Positions 21,083 to 33,314 of a DNA stretch of 64,000 nucleotides are shown piece by piece. Position numbers and translations under genes: made by a program. How positions within the stretch are numbered: position 1 is the stretch's first letter; every line of letters begins with the position of its first letter. The stretch is from Glebionis coronaria (taxonomy: Eukaryota > Streptophyta > Magnoliopsida > Asterales > Asteraceae), in assembly GCA_025667525.1 (NCBI GenBank), contig CM046878.1, positions 573,046,868-573,110,867 of the forward strand, written 5' to 3'. The notes beneath the pieces are model-generated. The model was not told the origin of the DNA. It did not search any database and worked only from the letters and a program-made list of their open reading frames with translations.

Positions 21083-24000
21083 TGATTGTGGTAAAATACG
21101 ACCTTTAGGAAAAGGAGCGTAAAAGCGGTAAGTATTAAGTGATGATTTAGGAAAATCAAGCACTAATGACCCAATGAAGTTCGTTTCCCAAGGAGGTATA
21201 TGTGTGTGAAAAACTTGTTAAATGTTTGAGATTAATAATTGGTTTAGAAGGGGATGATAAAAGAAGATAACGAAGACGTGAAAATTACTACTACGACGAC
21301 AAAACGTAAAACCGTAAAAACTACAAAAATAAAATTAATTCAAAGAATTACCAAAAATTCACCAAAAATCAAAATAAATAAACTAAGAGTTTACCAATGA
21401 TCAAAACTTTTTCAAACCTTTTAAATAATTAAATATTCAATTTTTAAATGCTAATTAAAGCCCTAAAAATCAAATAAATTATCAAAAAGCCCAAATAAAG
21501 ATTTTTCAATTGATAAACCTCTAAAATGACCTAAAAAGATTAAAAACTATTTTTAGAAATTTTTAAACTAGTAAAAGCTATTTAAAATGATTTAAATACT
21601 ATTAAAACTTAAAATAATTATAAAAATTAATCTAGAAGTTGCTAAAATTATTCTAAAAGTTGCTAAAATCCTATTTTAATGTATCTAAGCTAAGAAAAAT
21701 GTAAAAAGTTGAAAAATATGAAATTTGAAAAATAATAATAAAATAATATTAAAATAATATTAAAAATCCAAAATTTGTAAAAAATTCTAAAAACTTGCAA
21801 ACTAGTTTATTTTAACCAAAATAAACAGAAAATCAAAGTGAAATGACCAGAATACCCCTATTGGGCCCTCAAATGGGCCAAAACCAAATTCAGTCAACAC
21901 AAATGGGCTTTTTAGCCCAAAAAGTCAAACTTGGCTCAATTGACTTGGAAAAGCCCTATCTGACTCAAAATTTAATTCTAAACACAAAACTCTAAAGGCC
22001 CAAAAGCTGAATGTGAGCTTATCACAGCTTAATAAGCAAACAACTTATTCTTATTGGGCTTTTTAGCCCATTAAGCAATAAGCTAATGTCATAAGCTCTA
22101 ATTTGTCACACAACCTTCTTTTGGGATGCTTATGAGATCTGTAAAAATAAATTTTGAAAAAGCACACTCAAAGAGCCAGAAATAAGCAAAGTAATATTTC
22201 ATTAAAAGACAAAATAGTCGTTTTTGAGAAATAAGGCACCTCAGGACTTGATTCAACTTGCAAAATGTCACAAATGGACTCAATAAGCCAAAACAATCAA
22301 CAAAATTACAATAAGCAAAACCAATAAGCCAGAATAAGCCAATAAGCACTTATGAAAAAGTTAAATAAGTTGGTTTTCTAGTCAAACCCTAAAGTCAACC
22401 CACAAAATGCTCCAGTATGAACAAATGGGTCAAATAATGAGCACCTATTACAAAATCCAAGTTGTTGCTGGTTAAAATAAGCTATTATAGCTTAATGATA
22501 AGCTGAAACCCAATTAACACTAACAATGGTAACTAGCAGGGGAAAGGAGTTCCCACTGCTTTGACTATTTGACCAAGCTTTTTAGAGAGATTTAGTTGGA
22601 TTCAATTGGAAACAAGGGCACCCTTGTGATCAGTTAATCACAAGGAGTCAATATCAACAAGAAAATCACAATTTGGTTCACACAATAAGCCAGAATCAAT
22701 CAAACAGTCACCAGATCATGCACAGACATGGAAAATAAGCAATTATGCAATAATAAGCAGATTAAGCCTGAAAAAGCCAACCAAACTTAGCAGGATGCAT
22801 ACACAAGCTATATAAACTATGAATAAGCACAAATAAACATAAATCAAACACTGAATCAAAGTAAATAACAAGATCAAAGCATATAAAGTTACTGATGAAC
22901 AAAGTGCATATGCAGAATCCTATTTGCTGATCTATTTGACACTAGATCCAAATTCAAGCACTCAAATCTCTTCTCCTGGTTTAATTAACTAAGGTTTAGC
23001 ACTTGTTAGCCCTAGCCTAAGCTTAGATCTAGGTGTCCTCAAAATCCTAGCCAATTTTACCAAGTAAACAAGATTTTATACCCTAATTAAGAATCTAGGT
23101 GTTTCAAACCACAAATATTGCAGATAAATGACCAAGTATACCAGTAAATCATGTAACACCAGATAACAACTCAACCCAACTACTCAAAACACCACAAATC
23201 CAAATTATGCAGTTGACCCAAACACCCCTTAAAACCTGTTTTCACAATTTTTCAAAGGATCATCTAGATTCAAGGCACAAATCAAACTACAAACACCTCA
23301 TAAACATCAAACAAAGCCAGATGAACAATAATCAACAACAATAACACAGATTCAAGAACAAACAAGCAGAAATCACAAAATTCAGAAAAATAAGAGAGAA
23401 ATTGAAAAGGGAAGAAGGTGCAAACCTCCAAGACCTACATCCAGGCCTTGGATTGTTTGAGCTGAGGTACTAGCAGAACAAGTACCAGCTTCCAATGTTG
23501 CTAAGAAGAACAAACCAACAAGTGAGATCAGATAAACAATAACTTTTTGATTTTTGAAACCTAAGCTTTATCAACTAAAACTTTGCCTCAAAACCTTCAA
23601 ACAAGATTATGGAACTCAGAATCAGGCTATTCTAACACCAACTTTTAACAAAATATAAAAGAGATTTCTCAAACTTCAGAAAATCAAATTTTATTAATTA
23701 AAAAGGAATTACAAAGAAAGATAGCCTAAAACTGGAACAAAAGCTCTCTCACAGGTTGAGGAGTCTATTTATATGCAAATGCTAATGCTAGCACTATTCA
23801 CAAACCCTAGAAGTGAAATTCCTATTCTATCCTTGAGTCTTCTAGACGAATTCTTAGTGTGAGCTGTCCAAAGTGATCTTGGATGTTCATTTTAGCTTTG
23901 GAATGAAGCAAGAATTCTTAGCTGTTGATTTGGACATGTCAAATAACTTGGAGGTGAAGTTGTCATGTGATTGGTTAAACGGGAATTAGGGGTGGGGTCC

Positions 24001-24833
24001 ATAGTGAGTGGGATTAAGGGTTTTAAGGTTAGGATGGGTTTCTACACATGTGAATCAAGTGTGTGCAAAGGTAATTGGAAATTACCCTAAGTTTAAGTGG
24101 TGTAAAATCTGGGTGGTGAAAAAGGTAAACAGTTGTGTTTTTGATCCGAAATTGGGGGAAACAAAGTTGTTTGGCGCATTTTTATTTGAATGTTTCAAAA
24201 GTGGCAACTTAAACCCTCGTTCTTTGGCAAAACTTGTAAAACGTGTATTTCAGCCAACAAAGCTTATATTCCTTTGTTAATAACTTTCATGACTTGACAT
24301 TTTTGACACCAAACTTTGGAAAAAGGTTTCAAAGGGTTATTTTTGGAACTTTTGCATAATTCAAGGGCTGATCTTGAACATTGTTGATCTTCAAAGGTCT
24401 TCAATGCAACTTAAGCTCCATGTGGGACCATAATTGGCAATTTAGAATTGTTGAGGGACTAAACTTGCCATTTCTTCACAGTTGAAGGACCATTTGTGTA
24501 ATTTTGACAAACTTAAGGGACCAAACTTGTAATTATGAATATACAAGGGTTTTAAGTGTCATTTCTTCATTCAATGAGGATCAATCTTGCATGTCTTCAA
24601 GTCTTCAAGGATAAATGTTGGATAAATCATGAATTAGGGCCCGGTTCTTTGTACGACTTCGTTTCTCGTGTCCGTTTTTCCTTGTTTCTTGTGATCTTTT
24701 GTCTTTTTCACGATACCCATACCTAAAATACACAAGTAAACAAACACAAGTATATATATGGTATTTTATGACATTTTTATGCATTTAAAGCCCGAAAAGA
24801 ACGATGAGATCATGTATAAATGCCATCTCATCA
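21083..24833 (-). repeat. Element B, 5' LTR (uninterrupted)
   Basis: 3751 bp from TGATTGTGG to CTCATCA on the plus strand (TG...CA), duplicated at 1-3679 plus 14726-14752. An 8-bp inverted repeat (GATGAGAT / ATCTCATC) lies at its outer end, 24803-24832. It is followed directly by element C coding sequence, so B is inserted into C. Confidence 0.93.
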
Positions 24834-26687
24834 ATTTAACATCACCGAAGATAACCCGATAAGTGTGGCAGTCATCGTGGCCTGGTGTTTGGATAACCAG
24901 TCCATGCCTAACATCAAGTCAAAATCGCACATATCCAAAGGAAGTGCGTCAACTCTACGGATCTTGTCATCAAATTCTAGGGGAAGATATTTGTACACTT
25001 GAGTGATTCGTACAGAATCCCTAAGTGGCGTGGAAATGCATAAGGCATTATCTAATGGCATCGGGGAAATCCTAACACGTACATCAAAAGTAGTGGACAC
25101 GACTGAATGTGTCACTCTAGTATCAAATAGAACACATGCTGCCAAACCATTCATAAAGAGATTTCCGGTGATAGTACCTGAGGTCTTATTCGCATGATCT
25201 CGAGTAGTGGTGAACACGCGACCAGAAGTAGGAGGTGGCTTGGTGTCGGCGTGTCCAGAGGTGCCTTCTATCTCACCCTGGCGACAATCCTTCTGCTGAT
25301 GGCCTTGCTGGCCACACTTGAAGCAACCACCAGTACCTCGGCGACAAATACCCGAATGTCTGCGCGAACAAGTAGGACAAATAGGATGCGTGAATCCTCC
25401 AGTAGGCGTCCTAGTTATCTAAGAGCCTGTTCAAGGATTTCATGCATGAGACATGATCGTGGTACATAAACATGATTACATAGAAGGTATAAAAATTTAC
25501 CAGATGAGGTAGAACGGTTAGGCTGTGAACCCCTACGGTCCTGATCCCTGCCGTTACCATTGTTCCTGATTTAACAATTGTTGGAGTGTCAGAATATCAT
25601 AACATAAAATAGTTGAACATGAAAGAAGGTTAATGTAGGGACATGCTGTTGTTCGAGTTGTTAGCGTTGTTACGGTAACTATTGTTACCGCCACGCCTCT
25701 CAGAACCAGAACGGTCATTAGCCTGACCGTTTCCCTTTGATGCTTGCAGCTGAGCGGCCGCAGGCTTACGGCCGTCAGTCTTCTGCCTTGAATATATAAA
25801 TTGTTGAACAAAGGTTTAAATGAAATGAATAATACTTATGGAAATGAATTGTTTACAATTGGTGATTGAAGATACCTATTCACTGCTCTGTCATCACCGA
25901 ACTCCTCTCGTTCCTGAAGCATCTCGAGCTTACGGGTTGCATCGGCCTCATTTTCCACTGTAGTGAAAGTAGCACAAACCAGGTTGTTGGCAACCGAAGT
26001 GCGAAGTGCCCAGCGAAACTTCTCAGCCTGCTCTGCAGCAGTTCTTGTAGCTGGACCCAGAAAACCTGCTAACCGGAGAAAGATTTGCTTGAATTCATTG
26101 CTGTTTTCACCAGCAATCTGCCGAATGTTGTTATAGTCCCTCTTGAGCTTCTCTTGCTCAGCATGTGGAAAGTACTGATTAAGGAAGAGCTCCTTAAATC
26201 GGTCCCATGTCAGCTGTGCAACCCAATTGTCACCACCATTGGACTGCTTGACCGATTTCCACCATTACAGCACGTCACCTTCAAACTTATAGCAAGCCAG
26301 CCTTTCCTTGTAGACACCATCACAACCCATTGCATCGAAAATCTTCTCGATGTGAGAAATCCAAGCTTCAGCCTCGTTGGGGTTGTAAGTCTGTTCAAAC
26401 GAACGGGGTCGCTGTTTTTTGAATATCTCCAACCAAGTCATAAGAGTAACCGGTGGAGGAGGAGGAGGGTTGGCGTGATTACCATGAGCTTGGAATTACG
26501 CCTGAAGTTCATCCCTGATTTTATTGCGAAGTTGGGGAAGTAGCGCTTCCAGAGCTGCATTGACAGCTGTTGTCAAATCTGGAGTATTGCGATTGTTCAC
26601 ATCTGACAGTTTAAACAACAAAATGCAACATAAATTATAAATCTGAAATGAGGTAACATAAGAATGCATGAACAATGTATAAATCAA
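24834..26687 (-). pseudogene. gag-pro: Element C gag-protease with three intron-like gaps, truncated by element B
   Basis: On the minus strand the gag core (TWLEIFKKQRPRSFEQTYNP, then LTWDRFKELFLNQYFP) runs from about 26620 to 25876. A CCHC knuckle CFKCGQQGHQQKDC and a retropepsin domain follow (VLFDTRVTHS, LGMDWLSKHQATM) to 24834, where element B starts. The frame is interrupted by GT...AG gaps at 25787-25875, 25566-25642 and 25427-25500; joining the flanks keeps the gag frame each time. Stops are TAA at 26496-26498 and 26265-26267 and TAG at 25419-25421. The protease resembles chromovirus-type Ty3 elements; exact clade uncertain without RT. RT and integrase presumably lie left of the window, beyond B. 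Confidence 0.85.
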
Positions 26688-27043
26688 ATAAGCAGTTTAT
26701 AATGCATGAACACTGTATAAAAAATGCATGATGCAGTTTATAAAACTTTTATATGAACGAGAGTAAATGCCTATGGTCAGTTCACCCGAAACAAAAGACA
26801 TGGCGCGGGGACGCCAATGGGTCGGTCCCAAAGTTAAAAGTTTCGATAAAAGCACATGCGACTAAATATGGTCAGTCCTGTACCAACCGTTACTTAGTCA
26901 TAAACCTGCTACAATGATATGAATGCATGAAATAAAAATGAAAATGAATGAATACATGAAAACCAACTGTTAGTTCTAGGAAGACACTGGTGACTACCCA
27001 TAAGTCACAGGTCATTTTTACAGAGCTACAGGTCGAAACCTTG
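26688..27043 (-). other. Element C leader between PBS and gag
   Basis: No coding frame is supported. Minus-strand reading shows an AG acceptor-like site just before the readable gag start near 26605, so a further leader intron is possible but no donor is identified. Confidence 0.4.
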
Positions 27044-27056
27044 GTCTCTGATACCA
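27044..27056 (-). other. Element C primer-binding site (initiator tRNA-Met)
   Basis: On the minus strand TGGTATCAGAGAC follows the LTR end after four bases, matching the usual plant initiator tRNA-Met primer site except at the last positions. Confidence 0.85.
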
Positions 27057-28330
27057 TAATTGTAACACCCCATTTAATAGGATAGAGTGCTACAGTAAAT
27101 TATGGCGTATCATCAAAGCATGCAAGGTAAATGTCTAAACATTCATGACCATAAATAGAAATACCGGAATCAAACATCGGTAGTCTAGTAACTCACAAAC
27201 AAGCAATCTAAGTACTGTAAATGGAAATGACTAAACAATGTCCAAAAGATGTAAAGTACGATAAAGTAGGAATAAATGCATAAGGTAAAAGAGGTCGGAT
27301 AGCTTCCAATCTGAATGCACATACTCTGGAGTTCCTACTTGCGACCTTGGGTACCTGCCGTTTGGGAACATGGAAAAGTAGACGGCTGAGCATAACGCTC
27401 AGTGCACGGATATACAATAAAGCATGGAAAAACATAGAGTATGGAAGCATATAAATAATATAAAGCATGAATGGCAGCAAAAATAAATAAGTCCTAGGAA
27501 ACCTAGTTGTCTGTCATGTTAACTGCTTTTAGTTCTGAAAACATAGCTTATGTTACTTATGAAAATCGGTGTTAGTTTATGTACCAAATTAGCCAATATA
27601 GGTCATGAGGTCAACAACGTGCATGAATACTTGGAGGGGAGACCTCATCATGCAATTAGAGGGGTTGCCTCTAATTAACTAGTCAATGGGTAGGTGGGAT
27701 CAGCTCCTTGTGAAGGATGCAAGGCACACACCATATTCACCATGAAAATCCTAACTGAAATATGTAACTAGGATGCACCCATATGTCCCACATGATAATA
27801 TAATAATATAATGGCCAAATAACTGAAAAGGGACGCCACGAGCTATCACTCCGCCGTGGTGAAGTCATAACACTAGTGCCTTTAGTGTTATGGTTATGGT
27901 ACCTCCATAACTAGGTGAACTGGTCATGCATGTATATGGCTAAGGTAACTAATAAAACATAAGCATTTAATCTGTAACTACTGGAGAAAACAGTTGGCTG
28001 CATACGGGAAATCCTAATGAAGGAAGAGATTGTCCTTACTGAATGACGGGAAATCCGTACCTTTTTATGTCCAGTAGAAGCTAACGGAAACGATGAAGAC
28101 TAATCCGCCTTGACGGATAACACTACATAAGAAATATGGACGTGTATGAGTTGTCTGAATTACATGTGTTTTACTGGTTCCGTGTGTTATTAGCTTGTTA
28201 TACGTATTTTATCATGTTTTACTATTTACTGTGTATTCTGTAGTTATTCTGATGTTCTGTTGTGTATTATTCATGTATTAGTATATTATAATACTTGTAT
28301 TGTAATACTAAGTAACTTTTTAAAAATATC

Positions 28331-28415
28331 AGGTTTCCATAAATAGTAAGTTTCCAAAAATATAAAGTTTCCAAAAATAGAAAGTTACCAAAAATAGTAA
28401 GTTTCCATAATTAGA
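28331..28415. repeat. Minisatellite in element C LTR
   Basis: About five imperfect copies of an 18-19-bp unit around AGTTTCCAAAAATAGTA, seen directly. Confidence 0.75.
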
Positions 28416-28780
28416 ATGAAGCTGGATTATAAATAATAAATGAAGTTAAATTAGTACAATACAAGTCATGATTATAGTTAGTTAATTAAATAACTGGTTA
28501 ATTTAACTAAACTATATGTTATATGATTTTAATTAAAATACATGTTTAATTAAAATAACTAAGTATAAATACCTTAGGTTATACATGAATTAATTTTAAT
28601 AAATTAATTAACCTAAAGTTTAATGTGACATGGTTTATAAAAAAATAGTTTTTATAAAAACCCGAATACCGAGCCCGTGTTTTAATATAAGCCGAATCAA
28701 ATAGGCTATTAACAAGTCCCACCGAGTCCTTGGAAAGAATCTCGGTTGACACTACTTAAACAACTAACATGTATATATAC

Positions 28781-29012
28781 CCCGACTCGAAGTCGGGCTC
28801 CCTTTTGTCTCGGGTACGAATAAACAAAACCAACCGAGCACCCTTACGGGTCTCGGTGGTGTCTCGGTTCACACAAAAGCCGAACACAAACACACCCCGA
28901 CCCTTTGGTCGGGGTTCTTGCTGTGTCCGAGCCACACCAAAGCCCACCCGAGACCCCTTGTGGTCTCGGTGGTGGTGATGAAGACAAGCCGAGCACCCCC
29001 TTGGGGTCTCGG
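28781..29012. repeat. Array of five hairpins in element C LTR
   Basis: Hairpins at 28781-28797 (CCCGACT/AGTCGGG), 28834-28856 (CCGAG..ACCC/GGGTCTCGG), 28895-28914 (CCCCGACC/GGTCGGGG), 28948-28969 (CCGAGACC/GGTCTCGG) and 28989-29012 (CCGAG..ACCCC/GGGGTCTCGG). Stems are 7-10 bp with loops of 3-6 bases. The region is GC-rich inside an AT-rich LTR. Confidence 0.85.
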
Positions 29013-29653
29013 TTGTCTCGGTCGAACAACACCAACACCAAACACCCCCTTTTAACATGATTTAATTAATCCCCTTGTTTTATTTACTTGTTTTATTGAT
29101 TAATTAAATTTAATAACATGAAATCATAAGAAATTTTAAAAGAAAAGGAAGTGTTATGATTACCGACACGTGGAAAGAAAATAATTAGAGATCACGAACA
29201 CGTAGACTCCAAAATCAAAGACCAAAATTGTCCGAATCGTCCTTGTGGTTTAATGTGGCCGACGACAAGAGCAAGAAGGAGGCAGGGAGCAACTTTTTGT
29301 TAAACCTAAAATTATGAAAAGGTTTCCTGGAGTTTTTCTTAACATATATTTAGTTTGGGTCATGGGCCAAAGCCCACCCCTTCCTTCTTTCTTTTGTAGC
29401 CGCGACACCAAGGGAGCCCACGGGATAAACCCGTAAGTTTTCGTGTATTAAATTATTAACGTGTGTGTTCGTGATTTATTATTCGTGATTTTGGTATTTG
29501 TGATCGTGTCACATTTATAATATTCATGATCGTTCGTTATTTATTGTTGTGACACGTGTATTAATATTATAAATGGAAAGTTCAAATTTTACCGTGTTTT
29601 CGTAAGTCACTGTTCACGTGTACTGTTCATAGATTTTTAATGCGGGTTTTACA

Positions 29654-29868
29654 GAGACTATGGAAACAAAATTTTCGATCTAGATTTCTCATATTCTTCT
29701 AATCTTTCTAAATATTTCTCTAAAATTCTTTTTCCAAAACACCCTTTTTATCTTGACAAAAAAGTAGGAGAAGTGAAATATAACAACATATTTCTAAAAC
29801 GTATGTGTTATTTCTAAACACAACTTAAAAATAAGTTTATGTTTTTACTTCAACAAAAAGGTGGAGAT
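29654..29868 (+). mobile_element. Element D, 3' internal remnant with polypurine tract
   Basis: Sequence right of element C's LTR reads as the noncoding 3' end of a copia element, with purine words AAAAAAGTAGGAGAAGTG and the tract AAAAAGGTGGAGAT directly before an LTR start. C therefore inserted into D; the rest of D lies left of the nest. Confidence 0.7.
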
Positions 29869-30922
29869 TGTTAATACAAATATCACATTAAAACAATGTT
29901 TATATTTTTAATCCCTCTTAAGTTTTGTTAACGACAAAACATCGAATCTGTTTTTAAGCTTGTATTAGAAACAACACTAAAGCTTTGGATCAGAGTTTTT
30001 ATGTTTCTAACTCTTATAAAAACTTCTATACATTCATGTAACTTTGTATATTTAAAATACACAAAATGTAAAAATGTACATGTCATATATCTGATTGCAA
30101 AAAATCAACTATCAAGTAATGACGATTGTGTATGATCTTGGACAAAAGATGTAAGGTATCTATGAGCAAACAAAAGTCAGAACACACATACCCAAATGTG
30201 GTAAAGACGGACCCAGATGACTTGGGTCTGTAGGGTTCGTGAGGTGCTGACCATGTTGCCTATAAATACCAAGCACTCTCTAAGCTTTCTCCTCACCTCT
30301 CTGATCTACAATATCTATAATCTTTGATTATATTCTTACATTCTAACCTCTATTCTTACTCTCATTCTTGTCTCTTGTGATGTAGATCTTACTCTCTTTG
30401 AAGATCATTAACAAGAACTTTATACCCAAGTTTTGATCCATTAAAGTTTACTTGTGTGATTGTATTAAGTGTTGCCTATCCAATCACCATTGTTGTACCC
30501 ATTTATATACTAATTGTATAGTAATGTGGTTAGTATTTTAGTCCTCAAAATACATAGTGTGAATGGAGTTGTTGTACCCATCTGAAAGAACACGTCATCT
30601 TCGCTTAGGTGTCGGTAAATACTGTAAGCGACGTGTAAGGATTTATCGAGTGGCATAAAGAAGGTTGTTAACTAGTGAAAGTCGAACTCTCGAGTGGATA
30701 CTCGAGGAGTGGAAGTATGGGCAAGATAAGCGAGATCTTGCTAGGCCGAACCACTGTAAATCACTTGTGCATTGTGGTTTGATTTACTATTTCTTTATCT
30801 TTGTTACTTGTTTTACTACAACTTAATCATAATCAATTTATATATCCTTACTAATCACGTACAAAATTTCAAATACGTAAAACTAATCGGTAAAATTATT
30901 CACCCCCTTATAGTTTTCCACA
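29869..30922 (+). repeat. Element D, 3' LTR (SIRE-like copia)
   Basis: About 1054 bp from TGTTAATAC to TTTTCCACA. Both ends resemble element E's LTR (TGTTAATGC and CACCCCCTTCTAGTTTCTACA in E sense), and the interior shares the ACTCTCGAGT and CCGAACCACT segments. No PBS follows, so it is a 3' LTR. A TATAAATA box lies near 30262. Confidence 0.78.
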
Positions 30923-31199
30923 ATATATATTTCTAAACACATAAGATATACTCTAATTAACTTCGATACATATCTCTAAACTTATCTTGATCTCTTCACA
31001 CGTTTTCCTTGAGCATTAGTAGTAATCTTCCAAAAGCATTAGTAACTATCTTTAACAACATTAAGCTTAGTACTAGGAAACCTAACTCTAAACTAGCAGT
31101 ACTAACCTCATAAGTACTGGTAGTTCAGCGTAAGCAATATAAACACTTATACTTGACATTTTAAGTCTAGACCAATAATTCCCAACATGAATGTTTGAG
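30923..31199. other. Short AT-rich interval
   Basis: Between element D and the PIF transposase relic. Nothing recognised. Confidence 0.4.
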
Positions 31200-31603
31200 G
31201 AAACCCACGGCAAGTAATTTTGAAATACTTTACCGGTGTCATGAAGAAAAGTATGGGTTTTTAGTGATGTTAGAAAGCCTTGATTATACATATTGGGATT
31301 GGGTTGGTTGTTTGTACGACTTGAAAAGACAAATGTTAGACACGATCATGGTTTAAATCTATTTATTTTATTGGAAGCTGTTGCATCGCAAGACTTATGG
31401 ATATGGCATGCTTTCTTTGATGTTGGTGGATCGAACAAAATATCAACATTTTATACCAATCCACTTTGTTTAACAATCTCAAGGCCGAACGAGCACCAAA
31501 GATTGCTTTTGTCGCTAACGACGTATCTTACCCCTTGGGGATATTATCTTGTAGACATGATATATCCGGAGTTGGTCCCGCTCGTTAAGACAATAGTAGA
31601 ACC
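31200..31603 (+). pseudogene. PIF/Harbinger transposase relic, left half
   Basis: Translated pieces LESLDYTYWDWVGCL and LLEAVASQDLWIWHAFFDVGG, then GYYLVDMIYPELVPLVKTIV, match the DDE nuclease domain of plant PIF/Harbinger transposases. Stops and frameshifts break it, and element E interrupts it after VKTIVEP at 31603. The reading resumes at 40788. It is a dead DNA transposon relic, not a host gene. Confidence 0.85.
31599..31603. repeat. Element E target-site duplication, left
   Basis: GAACC, repeated exactly at 40788-40792 after element E. Confidence 0.92.
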
Positions 31604-32873
31604 TGTAGAAACTAGAAGGGGGGTTGAATAGTTTCTTATATTTACTTGTTAAAATATGGTTTCCAAAAATCTTTTTTCAAAAACTTAGGCTTGAAGAAAT
31701 ATGTGAAATCTTCTTATGCACAATATGAACAAAGATAGTGTAGCTAAACTAATACTAACAAAAATATATCCACAAAGAATAAAGAATGATAGTGTAACTA
31801 ATCTAGTACTAACACATGTATATGTATAAAGAATAAAGAATGTAAAGAGTTAAGGGTAAAGAAAGATCAAACCGAACACCAAGGATTTATAGTGGTTCGG
31901 CAATGAAGCTCACTCCTCGTTCCCACTCCACTCCTCGAGTACTCCTTACTCGAGAGTTCACTACACAACAAGCTCCTTATGGTGGAGAAAACCGTACACG
32001 TCGCTTAACCAATTTCCGACTCTAAGCTAAAAGTCGAGCCCTAATCGTAGCTAGGACCAATCTACACAACTATAATTAGTACATACACAACTTCCAAATA
32101 GACACAACTACTTGGATCTTCACAACTATGACACAACTACAAGTGTATAAAATTAGATCTCCAAAGGATCTTTGGTGGTGGACTCAACACTTCACTAGGA
32201 TAGTGTTCTTCTCTTTGCACTTGGAGAGGAAGGGATGGAAGAACAAGATTCACTTCTTAAACAAGTAATAATCAAACAAATGATCAAAGATTTGAGTGAT
32301 TAAAGAAGGGGTTTGAATCTGGAAATAAATGTGCAAAAGAGGTGAGGTGAAAAGCTGAGAATGGTCCACTATTTAAAGGACAAAGGAGCCAACGGCTATA
32401 TCTGCCCGCGGTACCTTATCACAGCCCGCAGTACCTTATCGATAAGGTACCGCCTAGGCGCTAAGGTACCGCCGGACTAGACTCCGCTCCTTTTTGTCCT
32501 TTAGTGGTGGAGGTCTTATCTGGGTATAAAAAATATCCTGAAAGGATATTCTTAACAGAATAAGAATATGCCATTTTCAAATTTCAAATAATTAATTTAA
32601 TAAAACATTTTCTTAAAAATAAAGTTTAATAAAAACTTGTCACATTTAATAAAAAGTGAGTTTTAAGAAAAGATTAAATCACTTGATCACTTGATTAAGG
32701 TTAGTACTTGTTTATCCATACCTTAAGTGAAAATGTGTAAAATGAAAAATACTTGAACTCAAGAATTCGTTTTTCGTTGTTTTCGTAAATGCTTGTTTTT
32801 ACATATTGTCGTAATCAAAACTAAGCGAGACCGAAAAATGCAAGTAACGTTGTTAGTCATTATTGCATTAACA
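31604..32873 (-). repeat. Element E, 3' LTR
   Basis: 1270 bp, TGTAGAAAC to GCATTAACA on the plus strand. It holds a palindrome cluster at 32408-32472 and, just downstream in element sense, a TATA-like CCTTTAAATAGTG (32367-32379). Confidence 0.95.
32408..32472. repeat. GGTACC/TTATC palindrome cluster (3' LTR of E)
   Basis: Two forward units (GCGGTACCTTATC, GCAGTACCTTATC) and two inverted units (GATAAGGTACCGC, GCTAAGGTACCGC). The centre 32431-32450 is a perfect 20-bp palindrome. The same cluster is at 40322-40386; variants are at 33822-33890 and 37901-37970. Confidence 0.9.
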
Positions 32874-33314
32874 ATCTCCCCCTTTTTGATTCCGACAATA
32901 CATAAACTCAATCACACAAAAAACAAGATTTTCGAAGACGAGTTTATTCATTTCTCCCCCTTTGTCGAAGCAAAAAGGTTGCGTAAGCCGGTGTTGAAGA
33001 AACGGACTTTGCAAAGACTCCCCCTTGGTGCTTACTCCCCCTAGCTTGGGGCACCGAGGAATCGAGATATGGTGACAAGCTACATAGAAGGGTTAGTTGA
33101 ACAAAAGAAACAACCAACAATATATAGCAATAGGTCACAAAAAAATTAAAAGAGAAGAAAACACAAAGACAAAGATCCAAGATATGTTACTAAAAGAACA
33201 TCATACAAAGAAGTATGGAAAAAGAAACAAGCCAAAAGCATAAATCTAATCCTAGTTATTCTAGAATTCTACGATTTGCTTGAATTTGGTGTCTTGTGGA
33301 TAAGCAATCAATGC
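32874..33314 (-). other. Element E 3' noncoding stretch beside the 3' LTR
   Basis: Contains the polypurine tract (AAAAAGGGGGAGAT on the minus strand at 32874-32887) and further GGGGGAG words near 32955-32961, 33018-33024 and 33035-33041. No gene is supported. Confidence 0.7.

Larger units (their letters stand above)
1..24833 (-). mobile_element. Element B: long-LTR gag-protease-only Athila-like element
   Basis: Minus-strand element with LTRs of about 3.75 kb (left copy cut by the window edge and by element A; right copy 21083-24833), a tRNA-Asp-type PBS at 21063-21079, one large gag-protease frame, a noncoding 3' zone and a polypurine tract at 14753-14762. The internal region is only about 6.3 kb and has no RT, RNase H or integrase, so the element is non-autonomous, like the terminal-repeat-with-gag type known in plants. 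LTR divergence (about 2.5%) exceeds that of element A, consistent with A inserting later. Confidence 0.88.
27061..29653 (-). repeat. Element C, 5' LTR
   Basis: 2593 bp bounded by TGTAACACCCC and GGGTTTTACA on the plus strand (TGTAA...TTACA ends), adjacent to the PBS. The second LTR is outside the window. It contains an 18-bp minisatellite (28331-28415), a TATATATA box near 28772 (minus-strand sense) and five consecutive hairpins just upstream of it in element sense (28781-29012). Confidence 0.85.

Noticed and set aside
28756..29058. Open frames on both strands across the hairpin array
   Set aside because: They arise from the GC-rich inverted words lacking stops; composition is repeat-like.
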